Source of the DNA: Microbacterium ureisolvens
GTDB lineage: Bacteria > Actinomycetota > Actinomycetes > Actinomycetales > Microbacteriaceae
Direction: 5' to 3'
NCBI RefSeq assembly: GCF_015278315.1
Contig: NZ_JADIJE010000013.1
Coordinates: 1-64,000, forward strand
Length of the DNA: 64,000 bases
In this document: positions 8,569-15,589 of the stretch, piece after piece
Position numbering within the stretch: the first letter of the stretch is position 1
Layout: each line of letters opens with the position of its first letter
Program-made: the position numbers and the translations under genes
Notes under the pieces: model-generated
Database searches by the model: none
Told to the model about the DNA's origin: nothing
What the model saw: the letters and a program-made list of their open reading frames with translations, nothing else

Positions 8569-8590
8569 CCGTGGCGGTTAGGCTCGCACA

Positions 8591-9745
8591 ATGGCCTTGT
8601 TCTCGCGCCGTCCGAAGAAGCCCGCCGACGAGCCGACTCCCGCGGCCGAATCGTCCGCCCCCGCCGAAGCGGCGTCCGACGCCTCGTCGGAGGCTGTGGC
8701 GGACGACGGTTCGAGCGCTCGCGACGACGTGGCCGTCGGTGAGCCGGGCCCCTCGGCCCCCGCGGATGCGCAGACGCATGCCGCAGCATCCGTCTCCATC
8801 TCCGTCTCGTCGTACGGCGGACTCGGGGTCTCTCCGGCTGCTCCCAAGCCGGCGACTGCGGAGCCCGCGGCGGCTGCGGAGGGAACCGCGGCCACGTCAG
8901 CCTCGCCCGGACCCCGGCCCCGGGTCGGAACCCGCGAGTGGATGCGCACAGCGCCCGAGCAGACCGAGACCGTGCCGGGGCTGCGCGACAACGCGCTGCT
9001 GCGCGCGGCGCTCGGCCGCATCGGCGACGCCCCCGCGTCGCAGGCGCTGCTCGACGTCGCACGGCAGCTGCTGCAGGGGCATGTCTTCCTGCGGGTCAAG
9101 GGCGACGCCCGCGCGCTGCTCGCCGAGGGGAAGGGCCTGCCCCTCGCCGTCGCCCACTCGAACGAGCGCACGTTCGCGCTCGTGTACTCCAGCGGCGCGG
9201 CGCTGCAGGCGAGCCTCAAGGCCGACGGCGACGCCGACACCTCGGCCATGGGGCAGCCGGTGCTCACCGTGCTGCGGCATGTGCTCGCGAGCTCGTACGA
9301 CGGCATCATCATCGATCCCGCCTCGTCGCCCTCGCGGGCTGTGCTGCCCAAGGAGCTGCTGCAGCGCGCCCTCGACCAGGCGGACCCTGAACTCACCGTC
9401 AAGACGCTCCTCGCAGCGGAGCGCACGCCCGAGGTCGAGGGCAAGGTGGCCGAGGCGCTGACCCGCGTTCCGCTGTGGGTCGCGGTCGGGCAGGCCGAGG
9501 GAGGCGTCCCGGGACTGGCGGAGGGCCGCGACGCCGACGGCGCCCGCTACCTCGAGGTGTACTCGCACCCGCTGGAGATCGCCGCGCTCGGACGCGGCGA
9601 CAACGCCGCGCCCATCACCGGAGCCCAGCTCGGCCGCGCGCTGCGCGCAGAGCCGGACCTCAGCGGACTCGTGGTCGATCCCGGCGGGCCGTGGATCCGG
9701 CTCACCCGCGACGACCTCGCGCCGGTGCTCGCCCTCGCTGACTGA
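8591..9745 (+). CDS. SseB-family protein with disordered Ala-rich N-terminus
   Basis: 384 residues. About 130 N-terminal residues are Ala/Pro/Ser/Asp-rich and probably disordered. Two SseB-like domains follow (about 135-260 and 265-383), recognisable by QALLDVARQLLQGHVFLRVKGDAR, GKGLPLAVAHSNERTFALVYSS and the repeated end motif (SSYDGIIIDPASSPSRAVLPKELL; LSGLVVDPGGPWIRLTRDDL). The family has no established biochemical function in actinobacteria. TAGGCT -10 at 8579-8584, exactly 6 nt before the ATG: probably leaderless. Confidence 0.85.
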   Translation: MALFSRRPKKPADEPTPAAESSAPAEAASDASSEAVADDGSSARDDVAVGEPGPSAPADAQTHAAASVSISVSSYGGLGVSPAAPKPATAEPAAAAEGTAATSASPGPRPRVGTREWMRTAPEQTETVPGLRDNALLRAALGRIGDAPASQALLDVARQLLQGHVFLRVKGDARALLAEGKGLPLAVAHSNERTFALVYSSGAALQASLKADGDADTSAMGQPVLTVLRHVLASSYDGIIIDPASSPSRAVLPKELLQRALDQADPELTVKTLLAAERTPEVEGKVAEALTRVPLWVAVGQAEGGVPGLAEGRDADGARYLEVYSHPLEIAALGRGDNAAPITGAQLGRALRAEPDLSGLVVDPGGPWIRLTRDDLAPVLALAD

Positions 9746-9799
9746 CGCCCGCGCCGGCCGAGCAGCTGGGAATCGGCGCGCGGCGGTCCGACCGCACGG

Positions 9800-9880
9800 T
9801 CCTCATTGAGGACGAGAGCCGAGGTGAGGGGCCATTCGCGCCCTTAGTCCCTCATCTCGGCCCAGGTCCTCATTTGAGGA
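9800..9880. repeat. Long imperfect inverted repeat (about 31-nt arms)
   Basis: Left arm 9800-9830 and right arm 9849-9880 are near-complementary with an 18-nt loop. The inner stem is CCGAGGTGAGGG / CCCTCATCTCGG, and each outer end is itself a small palindrome (CCTCATTGAGG; CCTCATTTGAGG). It lies in the 291-bp gap between the SseB gene and the ArsR operon. Could terminate the SseB transcript, bind a regulator through the CCTCA-TGAGG palindromes, or be a mobile palindromic repeat. No T-tract follows. Confidence 0.7.
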
Positions 9881-9973
9881 GCGGCTCGGCAGGGCAACAG
9901 GCCTCTCGCAGGACCGAACCGCCCATCCGGTCCCGTGAAGACGCCGTCGACCCGCCGAACACCGCGATAGGGG

Positions 9974-10033
9974 TTGACTGCGGCGTCGGCGTCGTGTGTA
10001 ATCAACACGTACATTGATAAAAGGATGTGTTGA
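9974..10033 (+). promoter_or_regulatory. ArsR operon promoter and operator
   Basis: TTGACT -35 (9974-9979), 17-bp spacer, TGTAAT -10 (9997-10002). The inverted repeat ATCAA-N8-TTGAT (10001-10018) starts on the -10, and a wider repeat TCAACAC (10002-10008) / GTGTTGA (10027-10033) spans the transcription start. This layout suits steric repression by the ArsR protein encoded just downstream. Confidence 0.75.
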
Positions 10034-10036
10034 ACA

Positions 10037-10420
10037 ATGGACGACGACCAGCTCGATCGGGCATTCGTGGCACTGGGAGACCCGGTGCGACGCGCGATCG
10101 TGGCGCGCCTGAGCCGCGGGCCGGCGACCGTCGGCGAGCTCGCCGAACCGTTCCCGATCACGATGCAGGCGATCTCGCGGCACATCAGGGTGCTCGAGGA
10201 CGCGGGTCTGGTGACCCGCTCGCGCGACGCACAGCGCCGACCGGTCCACCTCGACGCCGCGGCCCTCGAGCAGCTCACCGCCTGGATCGACCGCTACCGC
10301 CTCGACGCCGAGCGCGCCTACCGACGGCTCGACGCGGTGCTCGCGGCCGCGGCATCCGCTCCGTCCTCGCACACCTTGCAGAACCCTCGCACGACCGACA
10401 CGAAGGAGAAGCAATCATGA
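10037..10420 (+). CDS. ArsR-family transcriptional regulator
   Basis: 127 residues. Winged HTH covering about residues 5-90: FVALGDPVRRAIVARLSRGP, PFPITMQAISRHIRVLEDAGLVTRSRDAQ. It lacks the metal-binding CxC and His clusters of ArsR/SmtB metal sensors. This type (EYC-less, followed by an SRPBCC/AHSA1 gene) is common and seldom senses metals. The C-terminal helix ends with AWIDRYRLDAERAYRRLD. Stop overlaps the next start (ATGA), making a three-gene operon with the SRPBCC and reductase-like genes. Palindromes over its promoter suggest autorepression. Confidence 0.9.
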   Translation: MDDDQLDRAFVALGDPVRRAIVARLSRGPATVGELAEPFPITMQAISRHIRVLEDAGLVTRSRDAQRRPVHLDAAALEQLTAWIDRYRLDAERAYRRLDAVLAAAASAPSSHTLQNPRTTDTKEKQS

Positions 10421-10893
10421 GCAACCCGCTCATCATCGAAGCCGTTCCCGGTACGTCGTACGCCGACATCACGCGCGAGTTCGACGCTCCGGTCGAGGCG
10501 CTGTTCCGCGCACACGCCGATCCGGTGCTGTTCGCGCAGTGGATCGGGCCGGGCGACGAGCGCACCGAGATCACCCACTGGGACTTCCGCACCGGCGGCG
10601 GCTACCGTTTCGTCCAGCGCGACGCCAATGGCGAGTACGGGTTCCGCGGGGTGTTCCACACGGTCCGCGAGAACGAGCTGATCATCCAGACGTTCGAGTT
10701 CGAAGGCTGGCCCGACGAGGTCAGCATCGACTGCATCCGCTTCGAGGCGCTCGACGGCGGTCGGTCGCGCCTGGTCGACCACAGCGTGTTCTCGACCGTC
10801 GAGGTGCTCGAGAGCATGCAGTCCGAGGGCATGGAGCGGGGCATGCGCGAGGGCTACGACAAGCTCGACGCTCTCCTCGCCGAGGAGGGCTGA
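10417..10893 (+). CDS. SRPBCC (AHSA1/CalC-type) ligand-binding domain protein
   Basis: 158 residues, a single START-like helix-grip domain: ITREFDAPVEALFRAHADPVLFAQWIGP, then GGGYRFVQRDANGEYGFRGVFHTVRENELIIQTFEFEGWPDE, ending with the long C-terminal helix GMREGYDKLDALLAEE. Such proteins bind hydrophobic ligands, and their genes often follow an ArsR gene as here. AAGGAG ribosome site 10 nt upstream. The ligand is unknown; coupling to a RibD-like reductase gene 3 bp downstream suggests a shared small-molecule response. Confidence 0.88.
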   Translation: MSNPLIIEAVPGTSYADITREFDAPVEALFRAHADPVLFAQWIGPGDERTEITHWDFRTGGGYRFVQRDANGEYGFRGVFHTVRENELIIQTFEFEGWPDEVSIDCIRFEALDGGRSRLVDHSVFSTVEVLESMQSEGMERGMREGYDKLDALLAEEG

Positions 10894-10896
10894 GCG

Positions 10897-11493
10897 ATGG
10901 GCAAGGTCGTCAGCTCCGCGTCGATGTCGCTCGACGGCTTCGTCGCACACGGGAACAACGACCCCGGCCGGCTGTTCGACTGGTACGAGGCGGGCGAGGT
11001 CGAGGTCGTGACCGCGAGCGAGCCCGCATCCTTCCACCTCACGCCGACGAGCGCCGAGTACTGGCGGGAGTGGGTGGGGCAGATCGGATGCCTCGTGGTC
11101 GGCCGCCTGCTCTTCGACATCACCGACGGGTGGAGCGGCGCGCATCCGCTGGGGGTGCCGTTCGTCGTGCTCACGCACGAGGCGCCGGCCGACTGGGCGC
11201 ACGCCCACACGGGCAACGCCCACTTCGTCACCGACGGCATCGAGGCGGCCGTCGCGCTCGCCCAGCGGATCGCCGGCGATCGCACGGTGGCCCTCGCCGC
11301 GGGGACGATCACCGGGCAGGCGCTGGCCGCGGGCCTCGTCGACGAGGTCGCGGTCGACCTCGTACCCGTCGTGCTCGGCACAGGGCACCGCTACTTCGCG
11401 GACGTCGACCCCGCCGCCGTGCGGCTGGGCGACCCGACGGTGATCATCCCGAGCACGCGCGTGACGCACATGGTGTTCCCCGTCGAGAAGTGA
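10897..11493 (+). CDS. Dihydrofolate reductase/RibD C-terminal-like reductase
   Basis: 198 residues with the DHFR-like fold: KVVSSASMSLDGFVAHGNNDPGRLF at the N-terminus, GCLVVGRLLFDITDGWSGAHPLGVPFVVLTHEAP in the middle, and AAGTITGQALAAGLVDEVAVDLVPVVLGTGHRYF at the C-terminus, as in the RibD-reductase superfamily. It lacks the deaminase domain, so a role in riboflavin synthesis is unlikely; NADPH-dependent reduction of an unknown substrate is the usual assumption. Third gene of the ArsR operon, 3 bp after the SRPBCC stop. Confidence 0.85.
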   Translation: MGKVVSSASMSLDGFVAHGNNDPGRLFDWYEAGEVEVVTASEPASFHLTPTSAEYWREWVGQIGCLVVGRLLFDITDGWSGAHPLGVPFVVLTHEAPADWAHAHTGNAHFVTDGIEAAVALAQRIAGDRTVALAAGTITGQALAAGLVDEVAVDLVPVVLGTGHRYFADVDPAAVRLGDPTVIIPSTRVTHMVFPVEK

Positions 11494-11536
11494 GGGCAGG
11501 GTGACGGATGTCGCGGCCGCCCGCTAGCGTCGAGCC

Positions 11537-12583
11537 ATGGCGTCTCCGCGCATCACCCTCACCGTGCCCGGCCCCGACGGTGATCGCGAGGTGGGGATCT
11601 CGAACCCCGACCGCGTGATCTGGCCGGAGCTCGGCATCACCAAGCGCGAGCTCGCCGAGTACCTCATTGCGGTGCGCGAGCCGTTCCTGGCCGCCAACGG
11701 CGACCGGCCGGTGTCGCTGGAGCGCTTCCCCGACGGCGTCGAGGGGGAGCGCTTCTACTCGAAGAACCCGCCCAAGGGTGCGCCGGCGTTCGTCGAAGCC
11801 CAGACGGTCACCTACAACAGCGGGCGGCGGCATCCGCAGATCATCCTCACCGAGATCGCCGCCGCTGTGTGGGCCGTGCAGATGAACACGATCGTCTTCC
11901 ACCCGTGGGCGTCGCTCACGGCCGACACCGACAATCCGGTCGAGCTGCGGATCGACCTCGACCCGCAGCCGGGGACGGATTTCGCGGATGCCGCGGCCGT
12001 CGCGCCCGCGTTGCGCGACGTCCTCACAGACGCGGGGCTGACGGCGTTCCTCAAGACCAGCGGCAATCGCGGCATCCACGTGTTCTGCCCGATCGAGCCG
12101 GAGTGGGAGTTCCTCGACGTGCGGCACGCGGTCATCGCCGCGGGGCGGGAGCTGGAACGGCGGCATCCCGACAAGGTCACGATGAACTGGTGGAAGGAGG
12201 AGCGCGGCGAGCGCATCTTCATCGACTTCAACCAGGCCAACCGCGACCGCACGATGGCCGGCGCCTACAGCCCGCGCGCGCTCCCCGCCGCGACCGTGTC
12301 GACACCGCTGACGTGGGACGAGCTCGAGGCGGGCGTCGACCCGGCGGCGTTCACGGTGCGGACGGTGCCGCAGCGCCTGGCCGACACGGGCGACCCGTGG
12401 GCGGACCTGCTCGCCAAGCCCGGACGCATCGACACGCTCCTTGAGTGGTGGCAGCGCGACCTCGACGATGGCCTCGGCGAACTGCCGTTCCCGCCCGACT
12501 TCCCGAAGATGCCGGGCGAGCCGCCGCGCGTCCAGCCCAGCCGCATCAACCCCGAGAACTGGCCGAAGAAGGCGGATGACTGA
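11537..12583 (+). CDS. LigD-type primase-polymerase (PolDom/PrimC)
   Basis: 348 residues, matching a stand-alone archaeo-eukaryotic primase-type polymerase domain of LigD. Metal-binding Asp140 and Asp142 sit in RIDLDPQPGT, the catalytic His in SGNRGIHVF (about 181), and the third acid in RIFIDFNQANRDRT. An N-terminal NPDRVIWPELGITKREL and SLERFPDGVEGERFYSKN are family hallmarks. The enzyme fills gaps, preferring ribonucleotides, in end-joining or excision repair. No ligase domain is fused; an ATP-dependent ligase lies 2 kb away on the other strand and no Ku gene is visible. TAGCGT -10 exactly 6 nt before the ATG. Confidence 0.92.
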   Translation: MASPRITLTVPGPDGDREVGISNPDRVIWPELGITKRELAEYLIAVREPFLAANGDRPVSLERFPDGVEGERFYSKNPPKGAPAFVEAQTVTYNSGRRHPQIILTEIAAAVWAVQMNTIVFHPWASLTADTDNPVELRIDLDPQPGTDFADAAAVAPALRDVLTDAGLTAFLKTSGNRGIHVFCPIEPEWEFLDVRHAVIAAGRELERRHPDKVTMNWWKEERGERIFIDFNQANRDRTMAGAYSPRALPAATVSTPLTWDELEAGVDPAAFTVRTVPQRLADTGDPWADLLAKPGRIDTLLEWWQRDLDDGLGELPFPPDFPKMPGEPPRVQPSRINPENWPKKADD

Positions 12584-13094
12584 AGCGCTCACCGACCCCA
12601 GCCAGGCGGCCCACGGGCCGGGGTTCGCGGACCGGCTGACCGCACGTCTGCTCCAGACGCGCTGGCTGATGCGGATGCCGATCCCGCTGTACCGCGCCGG
12701 GCTCGGCTGGCTGCTGGGCGAGCGCCTCGTGATGATCGAGCACGTCGGCCGGGTCTCGGGCGAGCCGAGGTACGTGGTCGTCGAGGTGGTCGAGCGCGAG
12801 CGGAACGTGCTGCGGGTCGCGTCGGGGTTCGGCACCCGGTCGCAGTGGTACCGCAACCTCCGCGCGCACCCGATCGCGCACCTCAGCACCGGGCGCGCCC
12901 GACGCGTGCGCGCCGCCGCGCGGCTGCTGGACCGGGCGGAGTCCGAAGCCGTGCTGGATCGGTACGCGGTCGTCCATCCCGACGCGTGGAAGCACCTCAG
13001 CTCCGCCATGGAGTATGCCGCCGGCGGCGACGTGTACGTCCCCGTCGTCGAGTTCACACCGCCGGGCGCACCGCCGGGCCGAGCGGAGGCCTGA
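12576..13094 (+). CDS. Deazaflavin (F420)-dependent nitroreductase-family protein
   Basis: 172 residues. Matches the DUF385/Ddn-like split-barrel family: LMIEHVGRVSGEPRYVVVEVVER, ASGFGTRSQWYRNLRAHPIAHLSTGRARRVRAAARLLD. Members bind F420 or other deazaflavins and reduce or bind varied substrates. The ATG overlaps the end of the polymerase gene by 8 bp, so they are probably co-transcribed although no functional link is known. The C-terminus (VPVVEFTPPGAPPGRAEA) runs up to a dispersed 22-bp repeat. Confidence 0.82.
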   Translation: MTEALTDPSQAAHGPGFADRLTARLLQTRWLMRMPIPLYRAGLGWLLGERLVMIEHVGRVSGEPRYVVVEVVERERNVLRVASGFGTRSQWYRNLRAHPIAHLSTGRARRVRAAARLLDRAESEAVLDRYAVVHPDAWKHLSSAMEYAAGGDVYVPVVEFTPPGAPPGRAEA

Positions 13095-13099
13095 CCGGG

Positions 13100-13144
13100 C
13101 GCTTCGACAGGCTCAGCGACCGCGCTCCGACAGGCTCAGCGGCC
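13100..13144. repeat. CTTCGACAGGCTCAG dispersed repeat, two tandem copies
   Basis: 13100-13121 is a 22-bp unit beginning CGCTTCGACAGGCTCAG; 13122-13144 is a second, diverged copy with CTCCGACAGGCTCAGCGG. A perfect reverse-complement copy of the first unit occurs at 22928-22949 inside an acyl-CoA dehydrogenase gene. It fills the space between two convergent genes. Confidence 0.8.
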
Positions 13145-13148
13145 GGGA

Positions 13149-14321
13149 TCACGGCGAGTCGGAGAGATCCGCGAGGACGAGCGTTGCGAGGCCGACCGCG
13201 GTCGCGCTCGCGAACCCGTGGTTGCCGCGCACGTCGTCGACGGTGACCTCGGAGACGATCACCGAGACGGCATCCCTCACCGGATCGACGACGATGGCGG
13301 TTCCGCCCTCGCCCTGGGCGTAGAACACGCCACCCTCGGGATCGACCCACCACTGGTACCCGTAGCCGATCGCTCCGTACCCCACCGTGGCGACGAGAGG
13401 ATTGGTCGCCTCCACGGCCCAGGTGGCCGACACCACCTGCTCGCCGTCCCAGACGCCCTCGTCGAGCAGCAGCTGTCCGATGCGCAGCAGGTCGGTCGCG
13501 CGCAGCCGCAGGTGCGTGAAGCCGAGATTCACACCCTGCGGATCGGCGGGCCATGCCACCTCTGCCTCCTCGTATGCGCGCAGGAGTGCCGCGGTGTCTC
13601 CCGCCGGCGTGAAGCGCTCCTCCCACCGAGGTCGGGTGTCGATGCCGAGCGGTTCGAAGAGCGCCTCCTCCGCGAAACGCAGAGGCGACATGCCCGTCGC
13701 CTGGGCCACGACGGCGGAGAGGATGTGCGTCCCCGCCTCCGAGAAGAGGAAGGCGCCGTCGCCCGGCCCGCGGGCCGCCCGGTCCACGAGGATCGCGGCG
13801 ACCCAGTCGGGCTGCGCATACAGATCGGCCGGGCCGCCCCGGATGTCGCGCTCCTCGGACGTCGGCGCGAAGTTCGCCGTGTGGGTGAGCACGGACTTCA
13901 GCTGGATGGCCGCGGTCTCGGGGGTGAGGACGCCCGCGTAGGCCGGCAACAGCTGACCGAGCGTGGCATCGACCCCGGGGATGAGCCCGCGGTCGACGGC
14001 GATCCCGACGAGCGTCGAGGTCACTGCCCGTGTGACGCCCCTCACGTCCCACGTGTCCTCCTCGGTCGCCTCCTGATACATCTCGAAGACGACGTCGCCG
14101 TGCTGCTGCACGAGCAGCGCGCGAACGGCCTCGTCGCCGTACAGCGTGCCGAAGACCGCGTCGATGTCCTCCTGGATCGCCTCGGCGGGGTTCGGCTGCT
14201 CCGGCGGTGTGGGCACGGCGGACGAGCACCCCGAGACCAGCAGCGCTCCGATCGCGGCGCACATCAGGGCGACCCGCGTGCCGACACGACCGCGAGAGCT
14301 CTGATGGTCGAGGCGGGCCAT
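13149..14321 (-). CDS. Serine-hydrolase-fold lipoprotein lacking the catalytic triad (pseudoenzyme)
   Basis: 390 residues. Lipoprotein signal with lipobox VSGC (Cys32), so membrane-anchored outside the cell. The rest is a class C beta-lactamase/DD-peptidase fold: ILDRAAR-type helices, FEPLGIDTRPRWEERF, LRLRATDLLRIGQLLLDEGVWDGEQVV, IGYGYQWWVDPEG. The catalytic positions are all changed. The SxxK motif, expected in DVRSVTKSFTS, reads DVRGVTRAVTS (Gly95, Arg98). The YxN motif reads FSE (193-195), and the KTG-like loop is GEGGT. I checked both motifs on the DNA. The reading frame is intact, so it is probably a ligand-binding or regulatory descendant. MLCRRARC upstream start (14387) rejected. Confidence 0.87.
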   Translation of the reverse strand: MARLDHQSSRGRVGTRVALMCAAIGALLVSGCSSAVPTPPEQPNPAEAIQEDIDAVFGTLYGDEAVRALLVQQHGDVVFEMYQEATEEDTWDVRGVTRAVTSTLVGIAVDRGLIPGVDATLGQLLPAYAGVLTPETAAIQLKSVLTHTANFAPTSEERDIRGGPADLYAQPDWVAAILVDRAARGPGDGAFLFSEAGTHILSAVVAQATGMSPLRFAEEALFEPLGIDTRPRWEERFTPAGDTAALLRAYEEAEVAWPADPQGVNLGFTHLRLRATDLLRIGQLLLDEGVWDGEQVVSATWAVEATNPLVATVGYGAIGYGYQWWVDPEGGVFYAQGEGGTAIVVDPVRDAVSVIVSEVTVDDVRGNHGFASATAVGLATLVLADLSDSP

Positions 14322-14421
14322 GGATGCCTCCGTCAGCGGTGACCCTGACCGCACGGTACACCCGCACCGAGCCCGCCGACAGAGCACTGTCCGCGGCCTC
14401 GAGCCGTCGCGGACGGCGGTG

Positions 14422-15468
14422 TCAGAGCAGGACGTCCGCCAGGTCGTACGCGGCGACCACTTCGAGCTGCTCGTACGTGCACGAGCGGGGCTCGCGGTCG
14501 GGTCGCCACCGCTCGAACTGCACGGTGTGGCGGAACCGCCAGCCCTCGAGCTGGTCGTAGCGCACCTCGAGCACGCGCTCGGGGCGCAGCTTCACGAACG
14601 ACGAGTCGGCGCGTCCGGACTGGAACCGCGACGGCTCGCCCTCACCGCGCAGTGCCTCGCCGTCGGCGTCGCGCTGCACGAGAGGCGCGAGCTCGTCGAT
14701 GAGCTCGAGCCGGCGGGCGTTGCTCCAGGCAGCGACGCCGCCGACGGGGTAGAGCGTGCCGTCCTCGCCGTAGAGGCCTACCAGCAGCGAGCCGACGCCT
14801 TCTCCCGACTTGTGGATGCGGTAGCCGAGCGCCACCACGTCGGCCGTGCGGGCGTGCTTGATCTTGAACATCGTGCGCTTGCCCGGCGCGTACGGCTGGT
14901 CGAGCGGCTTCGCGACGACCCCGTCGAGTCCCGCGCCTTCGAACTCCGCCAGCCACCGTCGCGCGAGGTCGGCGTCGTCGGTCGTGCGGGTGACGTGCAC
15001 GGGGTCGGGGACCTCGCGCAGCAGCTCGACGAGCGTCTGCCGGCGCGCCGCGAACGGCTCCTCCTGCAGGTCGCGGTCGCCGACGGCGAGCAGGTCGAAG
15101 GCGATGAACATGGCGGGCGTCTGTTCCGACAGCATGTTGACGCGAGAGGCGGCGGGGTGGATGCGCTGCGACAGAGACTCCCAGTCGAGCCGGCGCCGCC
15201 CGTCACGCTGGATCGGCACCACGATCTCGCCGTCGAGCAGGCAGGGCTCGGGGAGGAGCCGCGCGAACGCCTCGACCAGCTCCGGGAAGTACCGGGTCAG
15301 CGGCTTGGCGCCGCGCGAGCCGATCTCGACGTTCTCGCCGTCCCACGACACGAGGGCGCGGAACCCGTCCCACTTCGGCTCGTAGCTGAGGCCGCCGGCG
15401 ACCTTCGCGGGATCGGGGACGTCGGGCACGGACTTCGCGAGCATCGGCGCGGGGATCTCGTACGGCAT
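14422..15468 (-). CDS. ATP-dependent DNA ligase (LigC type)
   Basis: 348 residues. Nucleotidyltransferase domain with the adenylated Lys32 in motif I (EPKWDGFRAL), motif III MFIAFDLLAVG, motif IV LDGVVAKPLD and motif V MFKIKHARTADVV, followed by an OB-fold domain (about 225-348) with SSFVKLRPERVLEVRYDQ. Length and make-up match mycobacterial LigC rather than the three-domain LigD. Seals nicks in base-excision or end-joining repair. Its natural partner, a stand-alone PolDom, is at 11537-12583. ATG 15468 chosen; an in-frame ATG at 15477 is possible. Confidence 0.92.
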   Translation of the reverse strand: MPYEIPAPMLAKSVPDVPDPAKVAGGLSYEPKWDGFRALVSWDGENVEIGSRGAKPLTRYFPELVEAFARLLPEPCLLDGEIVVPIQRDGRRRLDWESLSQRIHPAASRVNMLSEQTPAMFIAFDLLAVGDRDLQEEPFAARRQTLVELLREVPDPVHVTRTTDDADLARRWLAEFEGAGLDGVVAKPLDQPYAPGKRTMFKIKHARTADVVALGYRIHKSGEGVGSLLVGLYGEDGTLYPVGGVAAWSNARRLELIDELAPLVQRDADGEALRGEGEPSRFQSGRADSSFVKLRPERVLEVRYDQLEGWRFRHTVQFERWRPDREPRSCTYEQLEVVAAYDLADVLL

Positions 15469-15589
15469 GCGGTCCATCCTGCCGCTCCGCGCCGACACCC
15501 GACACCCCGCGACCGCGAGCGGATGCGCGGCGGCTGAAGAGTGGGCAGACTCGGAGCGGACGCGTGCGCGTCCCGAACGGAGGGTGACC

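Noticed and set aside
11444..13057. Long - strand frame opposite the polymerase gene
   Set aside because: The + strand has all catalytic motifs of the primase-polymerase; the antisense frame has no recognisable motif.
13149..14321. Broken beta-lactamase pseudogene
   Set aside because: No frameshift or premature stop, signal and lipobox intact; better described as an intact protein with replaced catalytic residues.
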